64,000 bases of DNA from Orobanche coerulescens (taxonomy: Eukaryota > Streptophyta > Magnoliopsida > Lamiales > Orobanchaceae). Under the pieces are notes generated by a model that was given only the letters and a program-made list of their open reading frames with translations, was not told the DNA's origin and did not search any database. The stretch spans positions 48,763,501-48,827,500 of the forward strand of contig CM065804.1 of NCBI GenBank assembly GCA_033398695.1, in the 5' to 3' direction. Position numbers and translations under genes: made by a program. Positions 22,776-33,580 of the stretch are shown in pieces (the first letter of the stretch is position 1; each line of letters starts with the position of its first letter).

Positions 22776-22921
22776 GGGGAGAAATATGTTTTGAATATAT
22801 TTTGAACTTTAGGGGGAGTTTCTAGGGGGAGTCTTTCAAATAATTTATCGACCCCTCAAATTTTTAGTTTAAAACAAACAAGTATTTATAATTATTTTGT
22901 CATGATCAAAGGAGGGGAGAT
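22776..22921 (+). other. GGGGGAG tracts and polypurine tract, element I 3' end
   Basis: Four GGGGGAG-like tracts (AAAAAGGGGGAGAAA near 22772, AGGGGGAGT twice near 22813 and 22827, and AGGAGGGGAGAT just before the LTR). Multiple purine tracts in this place are typical of SIRE-group elements. The last tract is the likely plus-strand primer. Confidence 0.65.
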
Positions 22922-23548
22922 TGTTGGACCAATATTTTATCACACATATTTTGATGATATTCATAAAGAAAAAATAATCAAAACAAATATTACACTTAAA
23001 TTTCGAAATTTTTACTCAAGTTAAATTCTCAAGAAGATAATGTACACTAGCCACATAGCATAACGTACGTAATAATCACCCATATGTATTTGTGGAAAGT
23101 GTCGATATTATGCAGGGTTACGTAGCAGGATAACCTATGTTACAAGACATATATAACTTACGCAAAAGACTATGCATAACGTGTAATACCCGGTTGTAAT
23201 TCAGTCATTATCATTCAGTAATTTCATTCAGTGATTGTCACTCAGTGTATTTTCACTCGATTATAATCATTCATCAATCATGTTCATTCACCGTGTTCAC
23301 CGTTCGGAAAAACTTCGAGTTGTGTATCGTTATTGTTCATTGTTTCAACTTTCCTCATTTGAGTTCGACTTTGTTAGATCACCATTAATTTTTGGTAACT
23401 CCAAAAATTCTAAATATTTGCAATATTATAGAGCATCGAGTTAGCTTTCCAATGGTTCAAACGGTGAGTCAATCGGAGTCCGGACGAGAGAGTTATGGTC
23501 GCTTTAGCTCAACCGCCACTTTTCGCTTATTGGCGATCATCGCCGAAC

Positions 23549-23843
23549 GAACTCGGCCGTGTCGTCCGACACGGCCCGTGCCGCATTTCGTCCGGAAAAT
23601 GCCGGGTGTTCGCCTCAGACCCGACCGTGTCGCTCAGCACGGCCAGTCGAACTCTTCCGGTTAAGCGATCGCCGACACGCCCGACCGTGTTGCAGACACG
23701 GCCGAGTCATGCCGAAGTCGCCGCTTGACGGGTCACTATCGGAAGGCCCTCCGCCGCGACCGTGTCCGGGCAGACATGGTCGAGTCCTCGCCGCCAGCCA
23801 GGCGACACGACCGCGCCGATCGGCACGGCCGTGTCCGGCAGCA
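23549..23843 (+). repeat. GC-rich palindrome block, H 5' LTR
   Basis: Dense GGCCGTGTCG and CGACACGGCC units, including a near-contiguous inverted repeat with 10-bp GGCCGTGTCG arms and a 2-base loop (about 23551-23572). It lies directly upstream of the TATA-like element. TGTCGG, present in it, is a known high-affinity auxin-response-factor core; whether it matters here is untested. Confidence 0.75.
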
Positions 23844-25098
23844 CCAACTCCTTTAAATTCGCTTTTTTCAAGATTTCAGCCATTTTTCTCCCTTTTCATC
23901 ACCTTCAACCGAGAGAGAAAGCTTGAGGGAAGGTTTTTCCTTCACAAATCATTTGGGTGTTTTATTTTCTTCATCTCCTTTCGATCGTGAAGCCCGGATA
24001 ATCAATTTAACGCGTGTTCTTCGGATTAAAGTACTTGGATCTTCAAAGGTAATATTCTTCAACACCTTGGATTTCGATTCTATGTTGAGATATGATGTTT
24101 TGGACGTTATAATCATGTTATATGAAGGGACATGTATATGATTATGAGTTTATATAAGGATTCATTGGATTATTGAGGGATTATTCAAGAACACTTTGAA
24201 TATCGAGTTGAAATTGGGGTTTTCGATTAATTGTCGTTATAATCACGTTTTCGGATATTCATTTTGGATTATTGATAGTATTCATGGGGTTTTGTGGGTT
24301 TGAATCATTCATTGGAAGTTGGTTTCGGATGTAATTGAGTTTTGGGTGTAAACAGTTGGAGATTGTTTACAACGCGTTTGTTTTAATGCCCCAATGAGTT
24401 TCGGGTATTGTTGTATCGACTTTTGAGTTGGTTGTGATCATGCTTGATTCGTGTATTAAGAGAATTGTTGGTATTTATGTTGTTCAAGGTTGTTCGAGCG
24501 GCCGATAATTTCATTAAGGACGTTGATCGTGGAAGTACCTTCTCGCCTTCGGTTTGAGGCAAGTTTTATACTTGTACTGGTCAATGAGATTAATGTTATC
24601 ATGTATGTGTATAAATGTGTTGTATCATTCTGAGACTTAGTCTCTTCATGAATTCATTGATATTAAGAGATCGTTCGATACGATACCTTTCGGCAATTTT
24701 GCCAAATATTTATTGTTATTCCTTTTTGGATTGTCATTAAAACTGTACACGCCGATTAAAGGCATTGGCTTATTCATTTCTCACCTTCGCCGCTTCAGTA
24801 ACCGATTAAAGGTACCAAGCATCCTTCATATCATTGTTATCGAATTGCCGCTCACAGTGCAAATCGAAATGTTCAATCATTCACTATATTATTGTATCGA
24901 TTGACCGCTCTAAGGCAATCGAGGTATTCAATCATTCATCATATCGCTCATATCGATTAGCCATTATAAGGAAATCAAGCGCTCAAGCATTCATGGAATC
25001 ATCCGCCGCATCATTGTCATCGGTTAGCCGTCTAAGGCAATCAAGTGTTGAGTTGGGACTGCCGAGGATGGTGCCGCCGACTCAAGACAGCATACCAT

Positions 25099-25431
25099 CC
25101 CTAATTGTGATACGGCTTTCATGCCGTGGCTTCGGCCCTAATTGTGATACGGCTTTCATGCCGTGGCTTCGGCTCTAATTGTGATACGGCTTTCATGCCG
25201 TGGCTTCGGCCCTAATTGTGATACGGCTTTCATGCCATGGCTTCGGCCCTAATTGTGATACGGCTTTCATGCCGTGGCTTCGGCCCTAATTGTGATACGG
25301 CTTTCATGCCGTGGCTTCGGCCCTAATTGTGATACGGCTTTCATGCCGTGGCTTCGGCCCTAATTGTGATACGGATTTCATGCCGTGGCTTCGGCCCTAA
25401 TTGTGATACGGCTTTCATGTCGTGGCTTCGG
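25099..25431 (+). repeat. 37-bp tandem array, 9 units, H 5' LTR
   Basis: Nine units starting CCCTAATTGTGATACGGC at exact 37-bp steps (333 bp). Each unit contains ACGGC-TTTCAT-GCCGT, able to fold into a short hairpin. A few substitutions occur, such as GCCATGG in unit 4. Confidence 0.92.
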
Positions 25432-26219
25432 CCCTAATCAATAACAGCTTCGGGCTATTTCGGCTTCATGTGATTGTGATATTTGACAGTTTCGGCTGAG
25501 TGGTTTTTAGGCCTTGTGATTGTCTTGTTAATTTCATTGGAGCCTCCGGGCATTGTGATTCATATTTAACTCGCTCGGTTTGGTTCATGTCGTGTAATTC
25601 ATTGTGGTATTCTGTGATTATGATTCGCCGTTGGGCACTTATGTTCTAACCTGTCGAACAGGTATTAATAGTATGCCGTGGGCATAGTATTTCACGAATG
25701 CTCGGTTCTTACCTTGGTTTGTGAGCATCTCGTATTATTATCATCATTTTACCATTTCATTCTGCCTTTGGATGCATATCATGTTATACATGTATTTGAT
25801 GTTCATTATCTGGATGACTGACCCCGTGGGGGCGGAACATGTTTTCATGTTTTAGGTGCTTGCGAGGAGAGAGTTGAGACACAGGGGCATGATGATGGCG
25901 ACGAGGCATTCGAGCGATACTATTCCGAGTCGTTCATGTTGATCAGTCGGTTGGAGTGTTCTTCAGTTGTCAGTCTTTGTCATTTTGTATTACCCGAGCA
26001 GATGCTCGTGGATGTTGTATTTTTACTCTTGGCCATGTAGGCCCATCGTTGTCGTTGAAATTCCTTCTCGAAATATTGTGTCGGATATCATGGTAGGGAC
26101 TATGATTTTCCCTTGTTGTTTAATTTAATGTGTTTTAGTCATGTTCGCCTGGTGGATCTCCTGGCGTGGGGTCTACGGCACTATGATAACCCAATAGGAT
26201 TTGGGGGTGTTACAGAAAA

Positions 26220-26231
26220 TGGTATCAGAGC
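26220..26231 (+). other. Primer-binding site, element H
   Basis: TGGTATCAGAGC, five bases after the 5' LTR, an exact match to the plant initiator tRNA-Met consensus. Confidence 0.9.
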
Positions 26232-27201
26232 TTTGGGGTTGTGAGATACCCTGAGATGTGAGTTTGTGGTCCTACCGACGCGGTAGTAGTGGGATTGTCA
26301 GGTTATGACAATCTAGTCAGTCAAGTTTTGTGAGTCGTAATATTAGTGCGACTGCACGAGTCATTCATTCATCGAGTCGTCGTCAGTGAAGACTAGTATC
26401 GCGAGACCTCGAAGCTTCGTATGACCTGTGTAAGGACTCGATTCTCTTTGTGTTCATACATTCATCATGTTATTAATTTTTCATGCTTGTTGAAACATAT
26501 ATGTGATATTAGTGTTATGATTGATTCATGACTAATTGTTTTGGAGCACGCATGACTTGTGTAAGCATTAAGGATCAACTCATTCATCGCTTAATAATCC
26601 TCAATCATCATTTTGATCTCATCACTCAGTTAATTCGCTCATCACTCGACCAATATCATTACTCGGATAATTCATTCATCACTCGATTAATTCGCTCATC
26701 ACTCACCAATATCATTACTCGATAATTCATTCATCACTCGGTTAATTTATTCATCACCCAAATAATACCATTTCTCGCTTAATTCATTCATCACTCACCA
26801 ATTCCTTCATCACTCACCAATCTCATTGCTCACCAATTCATTCACCACTTAGTTAATCCCATCGCTCGGTTAATTCATTATCACTCGCTAATCTCATTGT
26901 TCGCTTAATTCATTAGTCATCCACCACCTCACGGTTCAGCTTGTTGACCTTGTGAATCGAATTTTCAACCTTGCAAACTTGTCCAAGGTAATTATTTCAG
27001 AATTTCATCGATAATCATGTTGCCTCACTCGATCTTTCATGCGATCATATCATATCCCGGCCATGTCGATTTATCATTTTATTGCATAATTAATGCGTTC
27101 ATTGTTGTATAGCGTGTATTTTCATCATTATCATTCAAGAATATAATCATAATGTGATCTTCATGCGAGATCCGTAATCATCATGTGGCTTTCGCCTCAA
27201 G
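26232..27201 (+). other. Leader of element H
   Basis: Gene-free leader. Its middle (26578-26930) is a degenerate repeat of CATTCATCACTCG and TTAATTCATTC units. No conserved frame. Confidence 0.7.
26578..26930 (+). repeat. Degenerate ATCACTCG/TTCATTC repeat
   Basis: About fifteen variants of (A/T)TCATTCATCACTCG(A/G)TTAAT with uneven length. Probably slippage-derived. Pyrimidine-rich in the sense strand. Confidence 0.65.
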
Positions 27202-28440
27202 ATGGATAGAGATGTCGAGGACGCGGGAGGAGAGGCCGCATGCGGCCGAAACCCGGGATCTCGTGTGCATGCCCGTGCGAATGCGAGTGGTATCATTAAT
27301 TCATCAAATAGCGAGGCTACTCATTCATCAGCAGATAATCAGTCGCCGTCAGGGAGTCGTACCCGAGAGGCATCTCACTCGGAAGGTGCTCGGGTTGACC
27401 CACTCATATTTATGCAGGGCATGATGGCCCAGATGACTCAGATGACGCAGATGATGGAGACCATGCAGACCTCGATGGTTCGTGGTCCACCGCAACAGGA
27501 ATTCCAGGAGCCGTTTAATGGACAGACTGGGAGAGTGAATCAGATTGTTGGCGATATCTCTCGTCAGAGGCCGCCTACTTTTGGGGTTCGTCGGAACCAG
27601 CTGATATTGTTCATTGGCTTGAGCATTTTGATAAACTCTTCGACATAGTTCAGTGTCCGGAGGAGAGTAAAGTGGCGGTAGCGGCTTACTACTTGAGTAA
27701 GGGTGCTTATTCTTGGTGGCTTTCTGTGAAACCCACCGATCGAGATTGTGTTTGGGGCGAATTCAAGACTCTCATGATAGAGCGGTATTATCCGGCCCCA
27801 CTTCGGGAAGCCAAGTTATCGAGGTTTTGAACCCCGAACTGGCCGAGGATGAGGGTGTTATTGTCATTGCCGAGAAGTTTCGGGACTACTTCGCTTGCTT
27901 CATCGCTATCCGTATCAAGCGGATAAGATCAAGTATTTTAGCAAGAGGCTAAATCCAGCGATTGAGGATGCGGTTGTTCAACCACAATTGTAATTCACTT
28001 AGTGAGTTCATCGGGAAGGCTCTTGGAGCAGAGCTTTTGATCAAGGAGCTTACTCGAAACATCCTTCAGCCTTCCTTCGGGTGAGAGGACTAGGATGCCG
28101 ATTCGTCGCAGGGACATCGGGATCCGACGTCCAAGAGGTCATTTTCCAGTCGTCTTCGTGCTGAGAAGGCTTCTTCCTCTCAGACGACGAGTTCGACTGT
28201 TGTTTGCTTTAACTGTGATTCAGCAGGACACGTTAATACTCGGTGTACGGTGCCAGCTATTGTTTGTTTTCTGTGTGGGAACCCGGGACACCTTCAGAAA
28301 TACTGCAGGAGTTCTGGTGCCGCTAGATCTCGAGAGGGCTCACAAGCCTCGAGGGATTTTGTTACTCCAGTCCGTACTTCATCCAAGGGGTCCTATCATG
28401 CTTCGAGAACCCGAGGTAAGGACATTCATCACCGATTTTG
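27202..28440 (+). pseudogene. gag: Gypsy gag, element H (broken)
   Basis: The start ATG at 27202 (MDRDVEDAGGEAACG) opens the longest frame. A frameshift near 27590 leads into a recognisable retrotransposon gag domain: WLEHFDKLFDIVQCPEE, then WWLSVKPTDRD and the typical FKTLMIERYYP. A stop follows LSRF (about 27830), then further frame changes. Two CCHC knuckles, CFNCDSAGHVNTRC and CFLCGNPGHLQKYC, lie at about 28205-28312. It ends at 28440 with no protease. Gag would form particles around the RNA; this copy cannot make full-length protein. Confidence 0.85.
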
Positions 28441-29150
28441 AACAAGTTAATTCTTGCTCGGTAGTAGGACAATCGTTCATTTCATTGTCGTTCACTCATT
28501 CATCTAATTCATTCATCATATATATCAATCATGTTGGGACTCATAATTATCGATTAATCATTCAATTCACGAGGAACGGCGGTTCCAATCACTTCAGAGA
28601 GCTATCACTCATGACGTTATTATTTCACCTTGGTGAGTCATTCCAAATCCTTGTCGGATTTGTAGCCATTTATCATTCATCATTCATTTTAGTCACTTTC
28701 ATTCTCGTGACCTTCCGAGATCATATTTAGCGGCGAGTTCATCTGCGGATATACCTTAAATCGTTGAGATAGAGGAGATCGATGACATGGAAGGATAACG
28801 ATGTTGACTACATTTGAGATGTAACCTTGTTTTTGGATGACTGTGTAACTCAATCCGTAGTAATGTATTGTGACTGTGAATCATTTATTCTTGATCTATT
28901 TTATTATGATCATATTTGAGAATCTTGAGATTTGGGTCAACTGTTGGGAGTTCACCCCTTCGGCGTTGTGCTCAAGATTTTTTTGATAATTTGGGAAATC
29001 ATTCACTGAGATTCGAGACGTCAAGTCTTGGGGACTTGGGCGTGCGATTAATTTGGTCCCGAGGACTAGATGTGCATTATTGTTTTCAGATCTTGATGGA
29101 TAGTTCATATCCCGAGTTGTTTACCCTGAGTTTCGAGGACGAAACTCCTT
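28441..29150 (+). other. Internal 3' region of element H, no pol
   Basis: About 700 bp after gag in which I find no protease, reverse transcriptase or integrase motif. It contains further CATTCATC repeats near 28480-28720. Confidence 0.65.
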
Positions 29151-29165
29151 TTAAGGGGGGATGTA
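29151..29165 (+). other. Purine tract, element H
   Basis: TTAAGGGGGGATGTA just before the 3' LTR, a good plus-strand primer site. The preceding CGAGGACGAAACTCC is typical of plant gypsy elements. Confidence 0.8.
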
Positions 29166-29535
29166 TGTAATACCCGGTTGTAATTCAGTCATTATCATTC
29201 AGTAATTTCATTCAGTGATTGTCACTCAGTGTATTTTCACTCGATTATAATCATTCATCAATCATGTTCATTCACCGTGTTCACCGTTCGGAAAAACTTC
29301 GAGTTGTGTATCGTTATTGTTCATTGTTTCAACTTTCCTCATTTGAGTTCGACTTTGTTAGATCACCATTAATTTTTGGTAACTCCAAAAATTCTAAATC
29401 TTTGCAATATTATAGAGCATCGAGTTAGCTTTCCAATGGTTCAAACGGTGAGTCAATCGGAGTCCGGACGAGAGAGTTATGGTCGTTTTAGCTCAACCGC
29501 TCACTTTTCGCCATTGGCGATCATCGCCGAACGAA

Positions 29536-29825
29536 CTCGGCCGTGTCGTCCGACACGGCCCGTGCCGTACTCGTCCGGAAAATGCCGAAGTGTCTTCCTC
29601 GTGACCCGACCGTCGCCCGCACGCCGAGTCGAACTCTTCCGTTAAGCTGAGCGATCGCTGACACGCCCGACCGTGTTGCGGTGACACGGCCGAGTCATGC
29701 CGAAGTCATTGCCGGACGGGTCACTATCGGAAGGCCCTCAGCGCCGCGACCGTGTCGGGCAGACACGGCCGAGTCCCCTCGCCGGCCAGTGCGACACGAC
29801 CGTGCCGATCGCACGGCCGTGTCCG
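29536..29825 (+). repeat. GC-rich palindrome block, H 3' LTR
   Basis: Same motif as in the 5' LTR with many length changes. The 10-bp-arm inverted repeat is intact. Confidence 0.75.
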
Positions 29826-31090
29826 GCAGCATCAACTCCTTTAAATTCGCTTTTTTCAAAGATTTCAGCCATTTTTCTCCCTTTTCATCACCTTCAACCG
29901 AGAGAGAAAGCTTGAGGGAAGGTTTTTCCTTCACAAATCATTTGGGTGTTTTATTTTCTTCATCTCCTTTCGATCGTGAAGCCCGGATAATCAATTTAAC
30001 GCGTGTTCTTCGGATTAAAGTACTTGGATCTTCAAAGGTAATATTCTTCAACACCTTGGATTTCGATTCTATGTTGAGATATGATGTTTTGGACGTTATA
30101 ATCATGTTATATGAAGGGACATGTATATGATTATGAGTTTATATAAGGATTCATTGGATTATTGAGGGATTATTCAAGAACACGTTGAATATCGAGTTGA
30201 AATTGGGGGTTTTCGATTAATTGTCGTTATAATCACGTTTCCGGATATTCATTTTGGATTATTGATAGTATTCATGGGGTTTTGTGGGTTTGAATCATTC
30301 ATTGGAAGTTGGTTTCGGATGTAATTGAGTTTTGGGTGTAAACAATTGGAGATTGTTTACAACGCGTTTGTTTTAATGCCCCAATGAGTTTCGGGTATTG
30401 TTGTATCGACTTTTGAGTTGGTTGTGATCATGCTTGATTCGTGTATTAAGAGAATTGTTGGTATTTATGTTGTTCAAGGTTGTTCGAGCGGCCGATAATT
30501 TCATTAAGGACGTTGATCGTGGAAGTACCTTCTCGCCTTCGGTTTGAGGCAAGTTTTATACTTGTACTGGTCAATGAGATTAATGTTATCATGTATGTGT
30601 ATAAATGTGTTGTATCATTCCGAGACTTAGTCTCTTCATGAATTCATTGATATTAAGAGATCGTTCGATACGATACCTTTCGGCAATTTTGCCAAATATT
30701 TATTGTTATTCCTTTTTGGATTGTCATTAAAACTATACACGCCGATTAAAGGCATTGGCTTATTCATTTCTCACCTTCGTCGTCGGTAACCGATTAAAGG
30801 TACCGAAGCATCCTTCATATCATTGTTATCGAATTGCCATTCACAGGCAAATCGAAATGTTCAATCATTCACTATATTATTGTATCGATTGACCGTTCTA
30901 AGGCAATCGAGGTATTCAATCATTCATCATATCGTTCATATCGATTAGCCATTATAAGGAAATCGAAGCGCTCAAGCATTCATGGAATCATCCGCTGCAT
31001 CATTGTCATCGGTTAGCCGTTCTAAGGCAATCGAAGTGTTGAGTTGGGACTGTCGAGGATGGTGCTGGCCGACTCAAGACAGCATACCAT

Positions 31091-31409
31091 CCCTAATTGT
31101 GATACGGCTTTCATGCCGTGGCCCTAATTGTGATACGGCTTTCATGCCGTGGCTTCGCCCTAATTGTGATACGGCTTTCATGCCGTGGCTTCGCCCTAAT
31201 TGTGATACGGCTTTCATGCCGTGGCTTCGCCCTAATTGTGATACGGCTTTCATGCCGTGGCTTCGCCCTAATTGTGATACGGCTTTCATGCCGTGGCTTC
31301 GCCCTAATTGTGATACGGCTTTCATGCCGTGGCTTCGCCCTAATTGTGATACGGCTTTCATGCCGTGGCTTCGCCCTAATTGTGATACGGCTTTCATGCC
31401 GTGGCTTCG
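31091..31409 (+). repeat. 36-bp tandem array, H 3' LTR
   Basis: One short 31-bp unit (31091-31121) then eight exact 36-bp units (31122-31409). Every unit reads GGCTTCGCCC where the 5' LTR has GGCTTCGGCCC, so all lack one G. The 36-bp length makes all reading frames open, hence the false 107-146-residue ORFs here. Confidence 0.92.
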
Positions 31410-32186
31410 CCCTAATCAATGACTTCGGGCCGTTTCGCTTCATGTGATTGTGATATTTGGCGCTTTGGCCGAGTGGTTTTTAGGCCTTGTGATTGTCTTG
31501 TTAATTTCATTGGAGCCTCCGGCATTGTGATTCATATTTAATCCTGCTCGGTTTGGTTCATGTCGTGTAATTCATTGTGGTATTCTTTGAAAATGATTAT
31601 CCGTTTGGCACATATGTTCTAACCTGTCGAGCAGTATTAATAGTATGCCGTGGGCATAGTATTTCACGAATGCTCGGTTCTTACCTTGGTTTGTGAGCAT
31701 CTCGTATTATTATCATCATTTTACCGTTTCATTCTGCCTTTGGATGCATATCATGTTATACATGTATTTGATGTTCATTATCTGGATGACTGACCCCGTG
31801 GGGGCGGAACATGTTTTCATGTTTTAGGTGCTTGCGAGGAGAGAGTTGAGACACAGGGGCATGATGATGGCGACGAGGCATTCGAGCGATACTAGTCCGA
31901 GTCGTTCATGTTGATCAGTCGGTTGGAGTGTTCTTCAGTTGTCAGTCTTTGTCATTTTGTATTACCCGAGCAGATGCTCGTGGATGTTGTATTTTTACTC
32001 TTGGCCATGTAGGCCCATCGTTGTCGTTGAAATTCCTTCTCGGAATATTGTGTCGGATATCATGGTAGGGACTATGATTTTCCCTTGTTGTTTAATTTAA
32101 TGTGTTTTAGTCATGTTCGCCTGGTGGATCTCCTGGCGTGGGGTCTACGGCACTGTGATAACCCAATAGGATTTGGGGGTGTTACA

Positions 32187-32530
32187 TAACGTATGTTATA
32201 TTTGAAAATTAACCATTATGTTGTTTCCAGAAGGTCAACATATTGAACGGTCATCTACTCAGTAACGTACGCTACAAAAGCATGTTAACGGCTGCTACGC
32301 TTTGAAGCTGAATTCAAAATTAGACCATTGATGACATCTAGAAGGTCAACAAATCAAACGGCTAACTGAGGAGATCATAACATGCGTAATCATTATGCTT
32401 AACGTACGCAAAGGAAGAGCCATAAGCTACTGCATGAAACTGGACTAAGTGTTGAGGACGTTATAGAAATGAAGTAACGTATGATATGGACATAAGGTAT
32501 GTTTACTTATGAAACCTAATGTACGATAAA
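32187..32530 (+). repeat. TAACGTACGTAA-type block, I LTR
   Basis: Units include TAACGTATGTTAT (at the H junction), TAACGTACGCTAC (32262), TAACATGCGTAATC, TTAACGTACGC (32399), TAACGTATG and TAATGTACG (about 32518). It lies directly upstream of the TATA box at 32568. Confidence 0.7.
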
Positions 32531-33127
32531 AAGGACAACATACCAAAGTGAAAGAGGCTCATAAAGCTATAAATAGAGGCATTTGGAGGTGTTGAAGAAC
32601 AAAAGAATTCTCTGAACATATCAAGCAATTATCTTATTCATTTGAGCTTCATTATAGCATATAATTTGAGATATAATACTTATTGCAACTGATACAAGAA
32701 GAATTGTGCTAATAATATTCTATACACATTCTTGTATCACTATGAGTGATTATTCTGTAAGTCGAGTAACTATACTCGCAATAAGAGTCGCTATAGTTAT
32801 GGTTGTTCTTGAGCCCAAAAATCAAGAAATTGAAGTTCAACACTAATCTTGAAAGTGATATCGCAAAGAGCTGACACTAAAATATAAAGTGCATTCAAGT
32901 TTTGAGACTAAAATATAAAGTGCATTCAAGTTTTGAGAAAAGTCCTAGTCAATAACACTAAGTAGGGGATGTAGGCTTTTGAATAGCTAAAGCTCTCGAA
33001 TAATTTCTCGTGTCTTTTTATTTTCGCACTTTGTCTTTACTTTTAATATTTTCTTCTGCACGAAAAGAGTTCAAAACTCTACTTCGCACTATTCAACCCC
33101 CCTTGTAGTGGTGGTACCAATCCAACA

Positions 33128-33360
33128 GACCCCTATGTGGGTATATGATATAATTTGTTCGAGTTGTGTTACTTATGTCTTGGGTGTGACCTCACCAATA
33201 TGTGTATTTTTAATTTTCAATCTTACTAGTATGTATTGTTATGTAGTTTGACCTTGGCCGGTCAAACATTATGATGCTTATTGTAGCTTCTGGCCTGGTA
33301 GATTCTTGCACGAAGGGTCTACGGAGCATGACATTATCTTATGGTTTTGGGGGTTGTTAC
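33128..33360 (+). repeat. Gypsy LTR 3' end (remnant)
   Basis: It ends TTTTGGGGGTTGTTAC and contains GGTCTACGG shortly before, matching the 3' ends of the H and D LTRs. Truncated on the left by element I. Confidence 0.55.
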
Positions 33361-33361
33361 C

Positions 33362-33580
33362 TATATTAGATAGAATACTATTCAGGTCTCCGTGCAATCT
33401 TGCTATATCTTTGACAAATACTTGGGCCAACCTATTAAGTCCTCGAGTGTCTTTTATGCCTTACAAGTCAATATGTCCACAATAACTCAGATCGTATTCA
33501 TACTAGTTTTAGATATTGGCGTACTCATTGTGAAGTCAATTAATATATCTTTCCACTTCCATTCAAGAAGTTAAAGTGGT
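33362..33580 (-). pseudogene. Gypsy integrase remnant
   Basis: The minus strand reads EWKWKDILIDFTMSTP, then IVDILT and further matches, corresponding to the integrase core start of plant gypsy elements (WKWEDI..DF, VIVDRLT). It has at least four stops. This is the only trace of gypsy pol that I see in the window. Confidence 0.65.

Larger units (their letters stand above)
23182..26214 (+). repeat. 5' LTR of element H
   Basis: TGTAATACCCGG...GGGTGTTACA, 3033 bp. The order is a palindrome block (23549-23843), TATA-like TTTAAAT near 23852, a pyrimidine-rich leader start, a possible splice donor AAAGGTAATAT (GT at 24049) and a 37-bp tandem array (25099-25431). Confidence 0.9.
23182..32186 (+). 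mobile_element. Gag-only gypsy element H
   Basis: 9005 bp between perfect TAACG duplications (23177-23181, 32187-32191). LTRs of 3033 and 3021 bp surround an internal region of only 2951 bp that holds a broken gag, with no protease, reverse transcriptase or integrase. The LTRs look nearly identical except in the palindrome block and tandem array, which suggests a young insertion. Confidence 0.92.
29166..32186 (+). repeat. 3' LTR of element H
   Basis: TGTAATACCCGG...GGGTGTTACA, 3021 bp. The palindrome block at 29536-29825 differs from the 5' LTR by many small insertions, deletions and substitutions, whereas the flanks are nearly identical. Confidence 0.9.
22626..33127 (+). mobile_element. SIRE-like element I, 3' end and LTR (split by H)
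   Basis: The 3' untranslated end (22626-22921) and an LTR (22922-33127) interrupted by H (23182-32186). Without H and one duplication copy the LTR is about 1.2 kb, TGTTGGACCAAT...ATCCAACA. The body lies to the left, cut off by J. GACCC (33128-33132) would be the target duplication. Confidence 0.7.
22922..33127 (+). repeat. LTR of element I (interrupted by H)
   Basis: Two parts, 22922-23181 and 32187-33127 (TAACG counted in both). The TATA box TATAAATAG is at 32568-32576. Upstream lies a block of TAACGTACG-type units (23060-23181 and 32187-32530). H inserted within one of these units. Confidence 0.75.

Noticed and set aside
23559..23990. 143-residue frame in the H LTR
   Set aside because: GC-rich palindrome translation, not shared in frame by the sister LTR at 29536.
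25099..31409. CRISPR-like array (37- and 36-bp repeats)
   Set aside because: Units are directly contiguous without unique spacers, and this is plant LTR sequence.
31074..31447. Three long frames (107-146 residues) over the tandem array
   Set aside because: A 36-bp unit is a multiple of three, so frames stay open by repetition. The sister array of 37 bp has none.
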